In this document: in pieces, positions 34,565 through 45,566 of the stretch
How the letters are laid out: the number at the start of each line of letters is the position of its first letter
How positions within the stretch are numbered: the stretch's first letter is position 1
Assembly: GCA_032718475.1 (NCBI GenBank)
Contig: JAUCBJ010000587.1
Coordinates: 1 to 49,743, forward strand
From: Nemertoderma westbladi
Lineage: Eukaryota; Xenacoelomorpha; Nemertodermatida; Nemertodermatidae
Reading direction: 5' to 3'
DNA length: 49,743 nt
Notes under the pieces: model-generated
Told to the model about the DNA's origin: nothing
Database searches by the model: none
What the model saw: only the letters and a program-made list of their open reading frames with translations
Program-made: the position numbers and the translations under genes

Positions 34565-34784
34565 AGCGTTAGTTTAGTAGATTTGAGTAGGGTAGGCGGT
34601 AGGGGTAGAGAGAGAGAGTGAGGGGTGGGGGTGGGGGGTAGTTTTTTTGTAGTCGTCGGATTAAATAAGTGAACGGGGACACTCCGTAGACAATAGTGTT
34701 GTTTACCGGAGAATCTACAGCACTAGACAGAAGTAATACAATAATTAAAATGCCCAATACCAATCAATGACCCAATACCAATTA

Positions 34785-37700
34785 GTTCAACCAACGTATG
34801 AAAAGAAAACTTGTTCAACCAAAACATTGTAGCTTAGTTCAACCAACGTATAAAAAACTAGTTCAACCAAAACATTGTAGCTTAGTTCAACCAACGTATA
34901 AAAAACTAGTTCAACCAAAACATTGTAGCTTAGTTCAACCAACGTATAAAAAACTAGTTCAACCAAAACATTGTAGCTTAGTTCAACCAACGTATAAGAA
35001 ACTAGTTCAACCAAAAATTGGAGCTTAATTCAACCAACCTATAAAAAACTAGTTTAACCAAAACATTGTAGCTTAGTTCAACCAACGTATAAAAAACTAG
35101 TTCAACCAAAACATTGTAGCTTAGTTCAACCAACGTATGAAAACTAGTTCAACCAAAAATTGTAGCTTAGTTTAACCAACGTATGAAAACTAGTTCAACC
35201 AAAAATTGTAGCTTAGTTCAACCAACGTATAAAAAAACTAGTTCAACCAAAACATTGTAGCTTAATTCAACCAACCTATAAAAAACTAGTTTAACCAAAA
35301 CATTGTAGCTTAGTTCAACCAACGTATAAAAAACTAGTTCAACCAAAACATTGTAGCTTAGTTCAACCAACGTATGAAAACTAGTTCAACCAAAAATTGT
35401 AGCTTAGTTTAACCAACGTATGAAAACTAGTTCAACCAAAAATTGTAGCTTAGTTCAACCAACGTATAAAAAAACTAGTTCAACCAAAACATTGTAGCTT
35501 AGTTCAACCAACGTATGAAGACTAGTTCATCCAAAAATTGTAGCTTAGTTCAACCAACGTATAAAAAACTAGTTCAACCAGAAATTGTAGCTTAGTTCAA
35601 CCAACGTATAAAAAACTAGTTCAACCAAAAATTGTGGCTTAGTTTAACCAACGCATAAAAAACTAGTTCAACCAAAAATTGTAGCTTAGTTCAACCAACG
35701 TATAAAAAGCTAGTTCAACCAGAAATTGTAGCTTAGTCCAACCAACGTATAAAAAACTAGTTCAACCAAAAATTGGAGCTTAATTCAACCAACCTATAAA
35801 AAACTAGTTTAACCAAAACATTGTAGCTTAGTTCAACCAACGTATAAAAAACTAGTTCAACCAAAACATTGTAGCTTAGTTCAACCAACGTATGAAAACT
35901 AGTTCAACCAAAAATTGTAGCTTAGTTTAACCAACGTATGAAAACTAGTTCAACCAAAAATTGTAGCTTAGTTCAACCAACGTATAAAAAAACTAGTTCA
36001 ACCAAAACATTGTAGCTTAGTTCAACCAACGTATGAAGACTAGTTCATCCAAAAATTGTAGCTTAGTTCAACCAACGTATAAAAAACTAGTTCAACCAGA
36101 AATTGTAGCTTAGTTCAACCAACGTATAAAAAACTAGTTCAACCAAAAATTGTGGCTTAGTTTAACCAACGCATAAAAAACTAGTTCAACCAAAAATTGT
36201 AGCTTAGTTCAACCAACGTATAAAAAGCTAGTTCAACCAGAAATTGTAGCTTAGTCCAACCAACGTATAAAAAACTAGTTCAACCAAAACATTGTAGCTT
36301 TGTTCAACCAACGTATAAAAAACTAGTTCAACCAAAAATTGTAGCTTAGTTCAACCAACGTATGAAAACTAGTTCAACCAAAAATTGTAGCTTAGTTCAA
36401 TCAACGTATAAAAAACTAGTTCAACTAAAACATTGTAGCTTAGTTCAACCAACGTACAAAAAACTAGTTCAACCAAAACATTGTAGCTTTGTTCAACCAA
36501 CGTATGAAAACTAGTTCAACCAAAAATTGTAGCTTAGTTCAACCAACGTATAAAAAACTAGTTCAACCAAAACATTGTAGCTTAGTTCAACCAACGTATG
36601 AAGACTAGTTCAACCAAAAATTGTAGCTTAGTTCAACCAACGTATAAAAAACTAGTTCAACCAGAAATTGTAGCTTAGTTCAACCAACGTATAAAAAACT
36701 AGTTCAACCAAAAATTGTGGCTTAGTTCAACCAACGCATAAAAAACTAGTTCAACCAAAAATTGTAGCTTAGTTCAACCAACGTATAAAAAGCTAGTTCA
36801 ACCAGAAATTGTAGCTTAGTCCAACCAACGTATAAAAAACTAGTTCAACCAAAACATTGTAGCTTTGTTCAACAAACGTATAAAAAACTAGTTCAACCAA
36901 AAATTGTAGCTTAGTTCAACCAACGTATAAAAAACTAGTTCAACCAAAAATTGTAGCTTAGTTCAACCAACGTATAAAAAACTAGTTCAACCAAAACATT
37001 GTAGCTTAGTTCAACCAACGTATAAAAAACTAGTTCAACCAAAACATTGTAGCTTAGTTCAACCAACGTATAAGAAACTAGTTCAACCAAAAATTGTAGC
37101 TTAGTTCAATCAACGTATAAAAAACTAGTACAACCAAAAATTGTAGCTTAGTTCAACCAACGTATAAAAAACTAGTTCAACCAAAAATTGTGGCTTAGTT
37201 CAACCAACGCATAAAAAACTAGTTCAACCAAAAATTGTAGCTTAGTTCAACCAACGTATAAAAAGCTAGTTCAACCAAAACATTGTAGCTTAGTTCAACC
37301 AACGTATAAGAAACTAGTTCAACCAAAACATTGTAGCTTTGTTCAACCAACGTATAAAAAACTAGTTCAACCAAAAATTGGAGCTTAATTCAACCAACCT
37401 ATAAAAAACTAGTTTAACCAAAACATTGTAGCTTAGTTCAACCAACGTATAAAAAACTAGTTCAACCAAAACATTGTAGCTTAGTTCAACCAACGTATGA
37501 AAACTAGTTCAACCAAAAATTGTAGCTTAGTTCAATCAACGTATAAAAAACTAGTTCAACTAAAACATTGTAGCTTAGTTCAACCAACGTACAAAAAACT
37601 AGTTCAACCAAAACATTGTAGCTTAGTTTAACCAACGTATGAAAACTAGTTCAACCAAAAATTGTAGCTTAGTTCAACCAACGTATAAAAAACTAGTTCA

Positions 37701-37902
37701 ACCAAAAATTGTAGCTTAGTTCAACCAACGTATAAGAAACTAGTTCAACCAAAAATTGTAGCTTAGTTCAATCAACGTATAAAAAACTAGTACAACCAAA
37801 AATTGTAGCTTAGTTCAACCAACGTATAAAAAACTAGTTCACCCAAAAATTGTAGCTTAGTTCAACCAACGTATAAAAAACTAGTTCAACCAAAAATTGT
37901 AG
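34785..37902. repeat. 3.1-kb minisatellite, 48-bp dimeric unit
   Basis: About 65 copies of a 47-48 bp unit made of two related halves, TTCAACCAACGTATAAAAAA + CTAG and TTCAACCAAAACATTGTAGC + TTAG. The second half is often one base shorter. Marker variants recur: TTCATCC at 35526 and 36044, and CTTAGTCCAACC near 35732, 36250 and 36814, giving a higher-order period near 518 bp (11 units). Open frames through the first ~230 bases exist only because the unit length there is a multiple of three. Confidence 0.95.
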
Positions 37903-38309
37903 GTATTAGCCCTATCGAAAGGGTTAAAATAGCGCATTGGCCTTTTCCATTGTTTTTAACATATAAATTTTATTTTTTATATATTTACTATTTTTTGGAT
38001 TTAGTCTTCCAAGAAGAAATAATATCAAGTTAGTTAAGCGACGATCTATAAGTTCAGTTTACAGACGAAGTTCAATTTAGTAAGTTTACAGTTCAAGTAC
38101 TCTACAAACAGAAATATAAATTTTCACATAGTTTAATGATGCAAGTTAAAAAGCAAAAAGCAGGATTTAATGATAGGATTTACTTATCTATTTGAATTCC
38201 TTTTCTATTTGAGCTCATGTTTAAAACCTCAAGATCTAACACACAAGGTAACTCAACTGCGATAAGCATTCCATCAATCCAAGTTTTCCCCTAGGTCGCT
38301 CAAACAGTC
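37903..38309. other. Gene-free flank between minisatellite and inverted BEL copy
   Basis: AT-rich, with no coding frame and no LTR that I can match to either BEL copy. Confidence 0.45.
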
Positions 38310-38793
38310 GTATTTCGCTGATGTGCGCTGGCGCCGCCGTGTCTATCGCCAAACGTAGTAGCTACACAACGACAACAACAACCAGCGCGAGTCACTCCAC
38401 TGTCCGTCCCAAGGGCTTAGATTTACTTCAGGTTCTTTCGGCAGAGTTAGGGCTACTTTCACAACTGCGACTCGCTACTGTAAACACACTTTAGTAGTAA
38501 CATTCACCTATAAACGCACAAATTCCACACAACTGTCACAAGTGGTACACATTCTGTCACACATCATTCGGGTCATTTGTCCGTTAGTCAAGTGCCTTCC
38601 AGAATGTCACGTTATTATTATGTATCCCTGGATACTAACAGTGTGCTATTTGTTCCGTATGCTATTCAAAGGGGCAAGCTCTCTATTGCTCTTTTAACTC
38701 GCTTCTAATTCTAGCGTTTGTGGTTGCTATGGTGACATTATGGAAAGTTAGCGGTAGAATTAGGGTAATTCTCATGCATACAGATCTGGGATG

Positions 38794-39867
38794 TACGGTG
38801 GCCCATAACTGTCACAGGATATAAAAAGGAATGGCAGAAATTAAAAAGCCACGGCAGAAATTTAAAAGCCACGGCAGAAATTAAAGAAACTACGGCAGAA
38901 ATTAAAAAGCCACGGCAGAAATTAAAAAGCCACGGCAGAAATTAAAGAAACTACGGCAGAAATTAAAAAGCCACGGCAGAAATTAAAAAGCCACGGCATA
39001 AATTAAAGAAGCTACGGCAGAAATTAAAAAGCCACGGCAGAAATTAAAAAGCCACGGCAGAAATTAAAAAGCAACGGCAGAAATTAAAAAGCCACGGCAG
39101 AAATTAAAGAAGCTACGGCAGAAATTAAAAAGCCACGGCAGAAATTAAAAAGCCATGATTATTACAATACATTATAGCAAATATTTTTTCCTACCTATTT
39201 TTACCTTACCTTTACATTTCACCTATTTTTTCTAATTTTTTTACCTATTTTTTTTTATTATTTTTTTTACCTATTTTTTTACTGGCCGATAGCAATAGCT
39301 TGCAGTCGGCACTCATACTCATATAATCTAGCAATAGCAGTTGCTTTTCAATTTCTGCCGTGGCTTTTTAATTTCTGCCGTGGCTTTTTAATTTCTGCCG
39401 TAGCTTCTTTAATTTCTGCCGTAGCTTCTTTAATTTCTGCCGTGGCTTTTTAATTTCTGCCGTGGCTTTTTAATTTCTGCCGTGGCTTTTTAATTTCTGC
39501 GTAGCTTCTTTAATTTCTGCCGTGGCTTTTTAATTTCTGCCGTAGCTTCTTTAATTTCTGCCGTGCTTTTTAATTTCTGCCGTGGCTTTTTAATTTCTGC
39601 CGTAGCTTGCTTTAATTTCTGCCGTGGCTTCTTTAATTTCTGCCGTGTCTTTTTAATTTCTGCCGTGGCTTTTTAATTTCTGCCGTAGCTTCTTTAATTT
39701 CTGCCGTGGCTTTTTAATTTCTGCCGTAGCTTCTTTAATTTCTGCCGTGGCTTTTTAATTTCTGCCGTGGCTTCTTTAATTTCTGCCGTAGCTTCTTTAA
39801 TTTCTGCCGTGGCTTTTTAATTTCTGTCGTTCCTTTTTATATACTGTGACAGTTATGGGCCACCGTA
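38794..39867. mobile_element. Fold-back element with minisatellite arms, 1,074 bp
   Basis: Terminal inverted repeats start TACGGTGGCCCATAACTG, are identical for 24 bases, and stay near-identical through TATAAAAAGG into the arms. The 6-bp GGGATG lies directly on both sides (38788-38793 and 39868-39873). The empty site is present in the first BEL copy near 11115-11120, so insertion and target duplication are clear. The left arm has 16 copies of a 20-21 bp unit (ACGGCAGAAATTAAAAAGCC and an AAAGAAGCT variant). The right arm has about 24 inverted copies. The ~190-bp centre is T-rich and codes for nothing. It is non-autonomous, and its transposase source is unknown. Confidence 0.93.
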
Positions 39868-40949
39868 GGGATGCAATTTAATAGTAATTCTTTAATTGTC
39901 AATATCCCTCTTTATATATGATTTTATGAATTTTATCGGCTATTGACTATATATTGGAGATTCTCGCACACTAATACACTTAATAGGGTGAATCTCCGCT
40001 CCCATGATTTATTAATTAATGGAATTTTGGGAATGTTATAAATTGCACAAAATGACAATTTATTAAATTCATTAAAAAGATGAATTTAAATTTATTCCCG
40101 TAAATTTTATTATTTAAAGTTCGAATAGACACAATTTGATTCCAGAACATGTCTGGGAACTGGGATCCTTGATTGTAGGAAATTTGTCTTTTTAAGAGTA
40201 TCGGTAAGTGCTACGATATCTTAATCGACTAGAATTTTAAAGGATCTAAATTTTGACAGATTTTGTAAATATTAATAATTAATATTTAGGATGGGCACCG
40301 GTTTATTCCAGAACTTGTCTGGGGACGTTAACCACTGATTCTAAAATTATTGTCTTTCAAGTATATCGGTGGGTGCCGCGATATCTTAATCGACTAGAAT
40401 TACAGATGGTCAACGGGTTTAACAGGTTTATTTTGCGTTTTACGCTACTGTTAAAGGGACATCACGCTACTATATGTATTATTTAATATAAGGTATGAGA
40501 GCAATATCGCAAGAAGCAATGTTAGTGAGAAGAGGCAAGTCGTTTCCAAGGTCTACCCAGAGCTTGGTTTAGCCGAGACACGAGGATCTGAACTTTGCAT
40601 TCCTAATACTCTGCCTACCAATAATACTTAAATATAGTAGTGGCTTTATTGTACTTTAATAAGTACGGACATTTCATCTTACTGTAGTCACGCATTTATA
40701 ATATGATACGGACAGTAAGGAAAGAGAAAATAATTATTTCTCGCCGTCACACTAAATATATAATATACGTAATTAAGTAACAAACGCGAATATATATTGC
40801 ACTAATCTACTAAATAATCGCTAAAATAACATTCTACTAAATAAAATTAAAGAAAACGATTATAATAAAGTACATAATAATCCATACATAAATATAAAAA
40901 TAATAAAAATATATAAAATAATATAGTCACACACCCACTCCAGACGTTG

Positions 40950-41351
40950 TTACGTTGGGGAGCCCCTAGATGTTTGAGGGATTAGGGAGGTGGTCGTGGG
41001 AAGAGTATCTTGCCTTCCATAGTTTCCGGAGAGTTCTCGGTCACTTTCCAGTAAACATAAACGACCAACTGGGAGATTGATCTGCTGCATCTCGAAGACA
41101 ATTCCCGGTTTCTTAAAGTTACGTCGCATGACGACGAGTTCTACCGATCGCACTAAACCATCATCCGACAGATGGGTCTCGATGATACGACCTGTCTGCC
41201 ACCGCTTACGTGGAAGATCTGAGTCCACTATAAGTACCATGTCTCCGGCGCTGACGTTTTCTTGCTGCGCAAACCACTTGGTTCGAAGTTGTAGCATAGG
41301 CAGATAATGTTTTTCGAAATGGTCAGCGAAACGACAAGATAACAACTGCAT
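40950..41351 (-). pseudogene. BEL/Pao integrase C-terminal part, inverted copy
   Basis: It encodes MQLLSCRFADHFEKHYLPML to the stop, with RKRWQTGRIIETHLSDDG, corresponding to the C-terminal domain of the + copy and in the same frame as the integrase core below. A TGA at 41400-41402 separates the two. Confidence 0.85.
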
Positions 41352-41399
41352 TAGTTGCCAAGTTTGACAGCAGTATTCGTCTCCGTCCGTGATTTCCGA

Positions 41400-42548
41400 T
41401 CATGGGAGCATGGCTACAGGTTTCTTTAGTAGGAAGTGCGCGGGTGTTAGCGCTTCCAGGGAATTGGGACTTGCTGAGACTGGCATAAGCGGTCTCTCGT
41501 TGAGATAGGCGGCGATTTCCTCCATTAACGTCCGCAAAAGTTCGTCGGTGAGATACGCGCGGCACGGCACTATAAAGTGAAATGCGGTCTTCACGCTTCT
41601 GATTAATCTCTCCCAACTTCCTCCCCACCAAGGGGCGTCGGCGGCGTTGAAGGTCCAGCTAGACGCTGTCACCCTTAGCTGATCGTCCACCTGTCTTTGG
41701 TTCCAATCTTTGACGTAAGCCTTAATTTCATTGTTGGCACCAATGAAGTTCATTCCCTTATCCGATCTCATCGTATTACTAGTTCCAAAGCAAGCGATCT
41801 GTCGGCGTAAGCTCAGTATGAAGCTGTTGGTAGATAGATCGTTCACCATATCGAGATGGATAGCTCTACAAGTCATACAGACAAAGATGACACACCATCT
41901 CTTGACTATAGTCCTAGCACGATATACTTCAATAGGGCCAAATAAATCCACACCGGTATTAGTAAAGGGTGGTTCATAGAAGCTTACTCGTTCCCTAGGT
42001 AATTCTGCCTCTCGCTGTGTTAAAGGCCTACTGAATGCTTTCCTACAGGGTATGCAGTTCCTAAGAACTTGGTTCAGAGCTCTACGGGGTTTATGAAAAT
42101 AATAGCGAGTTCGAATTTCGCTAAGAACTCGTTCTCTACCAGCATGGTAAAGCCTACTGTGAACATCTACAATCATCTTGATTTGTATTTCAAGATTTCT
42201 AATGAGTATGGGAAACTCAGTGTCAAAGGATAATGGAGCATTAGTTAGTCTCCCTCCAACACGTATTAACCCATCTATCATAGTGCTAGAGAAAAGATCC
42301 CTTAAGCACATCTGTGGATTTCTCAACAACAGGAAATACTTATCGGAATCCTCATAGCATTGCAGGAGTCTCAGTATCTGCTTATTGGTTTCTTCATGCT
42401 CCTGGTAACTGATCTTCTCCGTCAGAAACCGTTCCGATACCTTGTATTTGGGAAGATCTTTAATAGCATGGACCTGCGCAGATGTCAGTGGAGCGGTATC
42501 ACTAGCGATCTTCTTTCTGGAGTAGTGATAATGAAAACATTGTTTCAA
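41400..42548 (-). pseudogene. BEL/Pao integrase core, inverted copy
   Basis: A 382-codon frame with the zinc site (YHAGRERVL, CIPCRKA) and the catalytic core (MTCRAIHLDMVNDL, RSDKGMNFIGANN, WGGSWERLIRSVK). It retains the base that the + copy lost near 9016, so its core is uninterrupted. It ends at TGA where the + copy has CGA, a change expected from CpG decay. It has no gag, protease or RT, so it is not functional as an element. Confidence 0.87.
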
Positions 42549-42985
42549 ATATGCAACGGCCTTACAGAGCCAATTCCAGGACTGCAGGAGCTGTAGTGAT
42601 GTATCGCTATCTGCAGGAGGGGTGAGAGTCCCTGCGAGACGTCTGGTGTTCCAGATTTCCAGTCTCTCTCTCTAATCTCCACAACAGACTTATTTGTGGC
42701 GGGAAATTTTGGATCCAAAACGTCGTCTCCGGAAATGTGTAATACAGACAGATCTACTATAGGTTTAAATAACTTCGATTTACTCGCCCGGGTTTTAGGT
42801 TTGACTTTCTCCGCTCCCTTGGCTTGTCTAATCTCAGCCGTGGTAAGATGAGGAGGCCATTCATCCTCTTCCTTGCTTAGGAAGTCGGGTCCACCTAACC
42901 AGTATGGAGTATCTATCAGTTCTTGCGGAGTTGCTCCTCTGGAGGCGATGTCGGCTGGATTAATCGTCCCAGGGCAATGTCTCGG
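42549..42985 (-). pseudogene. BEL/Pao RNase H end and linker remnant
   Basis: It matches + copy positions about 8050-8490 (words such as NPADIASRGATPQELIDT and SKEEDEWPPHL), partly out of frame with the integrase core. The upstream edge is the deletion junction with gag start sequence. Confidence 0.75.
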
Positions 42986-43285
42986 CAGACTGTTGTGTCT
43001 GGGAGACTATCTGACAGAGTTTGCTTTTTGTCAGTTATGTTTGATTATACAGTTGAATGCCTACTACTATAACGACAGTTAAAGCAAGTCTAGTAATTCA
43101 GTATCAACTGTAAGCCTAGTGATCAATTACCGATACTGCTACTCAATGTAACACAATATACTGATATATACAATATTAGAATACCGGTATACACTTATAA
43201 GATATATATAAGTATTATTACAAACTAGGTTTAGTCACAGAATACCGGTATAATTTCAGCCTAAATTTATATAAATATAATAATA

Positions 43286-43544
43286 AGCCTACCTTAAATA
43301 CCGGTAATGTCAATTATTTAGAATAACCGAATTTCTGAATTTAAAGGGTTACTTTACGTTACTTTATTACCGTTGTTTAAGCAGTGGTCCAACTGATATT
43401 AAGACCTAATTGATGGATGACAGGCCTACTATTTTATAAATCGGTTCGAGTTGATTTATAATATATTTATACCCGTACAATGGGTTTTTGTCAATAGGCC
43501 TATTTGAAATAAATGTTATTATTTCAGGTTAAGGGGGTCACTAC
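43286..43544. other. Gene-free flank of the inverted BEL copy
   Basis: AT-rich, with no match to the flank of the + BEL copy (positions below 1815), which shows that at least one copy is truncated or has different sequence here. Confidence 0.45.
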
Positions 43545-45566
43545 TAGGGTTCAACAGAAGGCACTTTATAGGGCCGAACCGAACCGAACCGAAGCAGGGC
43601 CAACTTCGGGCCGAACCGAACCGAATCCGAACCGAAGTTCAGAAAGTTAGCAAGTTATGGTCATAAATTCGTATTTACGTCACTATACTGGCTGACTGGC
43701 AGTGGCAGACTGGTACCTATTTGGTCTGCGGACTTAGCGAGAAAGCTATGATTAATTAAAAAAATAAATACTACAAAATAAAATGGCAATATTTACATTA
43801 CTGTACATTACTAACCTAAACTACTGTATACTTTACTGTATGCATGCACTTACTGTATGCACCAAATTTCACCCGTAGTAAGCCGTACAGTATAGTGACA
43901 TCAAATTTAGAAAACCTCACTAAAAGTACAGGTACCGGTAGTCTTTGTAATACTATTTATATGAGGTAGGCTAGTAGGTATATTTAGTAGGCTAATTTTG
44001 AAACTACCCAAGTAACCTGGAAACAATTAAAAAAAATAATGAATTTAAATGCTGGAAGTTCAGTCCAAAATTAAGGCAGTAAGGGTGTAAACGTTAAGCA
44101 GACAGTGGTGCAGACACCTGGTGCGCGTGCGGCCAGTGGTGCAGACACTAACTGGTGCAGACAGTGGTGCAGACACTGGTGCAGACAGTGGTGCAGACAC
44201 TGGTGCATACAGTGGTGCAGACACTGGTGGAGACAGTGGAGCAGACACCTGGTGCGGACAGTGGTGCAGACAGTGGAACAGACAGTGGTGCATACAGTGG
44301 TGCAGACACTGGTGCAGACAGTGATGCAGACACTGGTGCAGACAGTGGTGCAGACACGGACACAGACAAAATCAAAAAGAGGTGTGTACGAAAGTAATTA
44401 ATCGGTATTCCCTTTTTCATATAAACAATAATGTCTATAAATTGTAAGCAGCAATGTCTCCAAGGAATGAGGTTTAAGCGACAGTGTTTATTGTTTTTAC
44501 ATGAATAACTACTTTATACAGAGTATGTTTAATTTGTTTACCTTTACTGGAGCCACTGCTTATTACTGTATAATAAAACGAGCTCATTAAGATATAGTCT
44601 CATGCTGGGGATATACATTCACTAACTAACTACAGTAAGGTCTCAGGAATTCTTAGCCCGCGAGTATTCTTAGCCTGTGTGTATTCTTGGCCCTTGGGTA
44701 TTCTTAGCCCGCAAAACAATAACGTTTATTGTTTTGGTTCCCCCAATACTCCTCTGAAACCTGCTCCTTTACTAAACTGCTCCTTTACTAACCTGCTCGC
44801 CCCTTTACTGTCTGCACCAGTGTCTGCACCACTGTCTGCACCAGTGTCTGCACCACTGTCTGCACCAGTGTCTGCAATACTGTCTGCACCACTCAGCCAC
44901 TGTCTGCACCAGGTGTCTGCACCACTGTCTGCTCCACTGTCCGCACCAGTGTCTACACCACTGTCTGCACCAGTGTCTGCACCACTGTCTGCACCACTGT
45001 ATGCACCAGTGTCTGCACCACTCTGCCACTGCCTGCACCACTGCCTGCACCACTGTCTGCACCACTGCCTGCACCACTGTCTGCACCACTGTTTGCACCA
45101 GTGTCTGCACCACTGATGCACAACTGTCTGCACCAGGTGTGTGCACCACTATCTTCACCAGTGTCTGCACCAGTATCTGCACCACTGTCTGCACCACTGT
45201 CTGCACCAATGTCTGCACCACTGTCTGCACCAGTGCGTGCACCACTGTCTGCACCAGGTGTCTGCACCACTGTCTGCATCACTGTCTGCTCTGCACCAGT
45301 GTCTGCTCTGCCTGCACCAGTGTCTGCTCTGCACCAGTACCTGCTTAACGTTTTCACTCCAAAATTAATTAGTACAATCATGACAGATTGATTAGTCTTA
45401 CTGTCTTCTGGTCTTAGTTCAATCAGTCAATGTAATACCGGTACTTGGAATATTTAGCAAAGTTTGCTCCGGGCTTCTGCAGTATCAATTGCAGAAGCCG
45501 AACCGAACCGAAATTGCCAAACTTCGGCCCGAACCGAACCGAAGCCGAAGCTTCTGTTGAACCCTA
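43545..45566. mobile_element. Composite fold-back structure with inverted GGTGCAGACAGT arrays
   Basis: The outer ends are inverted copies of TAGGGTTCAACAGAAG (43545-43560, 45551-45566) followed by CCGAACCGAACCGAA-type repeats. Inside, a second inverted pair (AACGTTAAGCAGACAG at 44090-44105; its complement near 45340-45350) bounds a 12-bp minisatellite: GGTGCAGACAGT/GGTGCAGACACT on + at 44098-44365, and its reverse complement at 44808-45340. No clear target duplication is found. Long open frames through both arrays reflect the 12-bp period and are not genes. Confidence 0.75.
44657..44711. repeat. Short tandem repeat TATTCTTAGCCCGCGAG, about four copies
   Basis: Diverged 17-18 bp units (TTCTTAGCCCGCGAGTA, TTCTTAGCCTGTGTGTA, TTCTTGGCCCTTGGGTA, TTCTTAGCCCGC) sit just outside the left arm of the inverted repeat at 44721. 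Confidence 0.75.

Larger units (their letters stand above)
31400..34760 (-). mobile_element. Jockey/CR1-type non-LTR retrotransposon, inactivated
   Basis: Read on the minus strand it has a 5' leader (34565-34760, with a CT-rich stretch), a small zinc-finger-like N-terminus, an apurinic-type endonuclease, a reverse transcriptase and a C-terminal domain. At least three frame changes (near 34490, 33660 and 32220) divide it. The 3' end runs into an AT/CA microsatellite near 31400. Confidence 0.88.
38310..43285 (-). mobile_element. Second BEL/Pao copy, inverted, with ~6 kb internal deletion and a nested insertion
   Basis: Colinear with 1815-11590 in reverse complement: 5' non-coding region (43080-43285), the first ~20 codons of gag, then a direct jump near 42980-42990 into RNase H sequence, then integrase and the 3' region. 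The jump removes everything between positions equivalent to about 2060 and 8050 of the first copy. The gag start codon is also lost. A fold-back element splits the 3' region at 38794-39867. No bounding LTR is visible. Confidence 0.85.

Noticed and set aside
34787-35028. Open frames on both strands reading as 16-residue protein repeats (LVQPKHCSLVQPTYKK on +).
   Set aside because: They exist only because the first minisatellite units are exactly 48 bp; further units shift frame, and there is no independent coding signal.
38830-39835. Regular 20-21 bp repeats that could be mistaken for a CRISPR array.
   Set aside because: There are no unique spacers, units are directly tandem, the arms are inverted, and the setting is an animal genome transposon.
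44060-45391. Several long overlapping frames in all phases with Ser-Ala-Pro, Cys-Leu-His or Gly-Ala-Asp repeats.
   Set aside because: The 12-bp repeat keeps every frame open; composition follows the repeat, and none has non-repetitive coding sequence.
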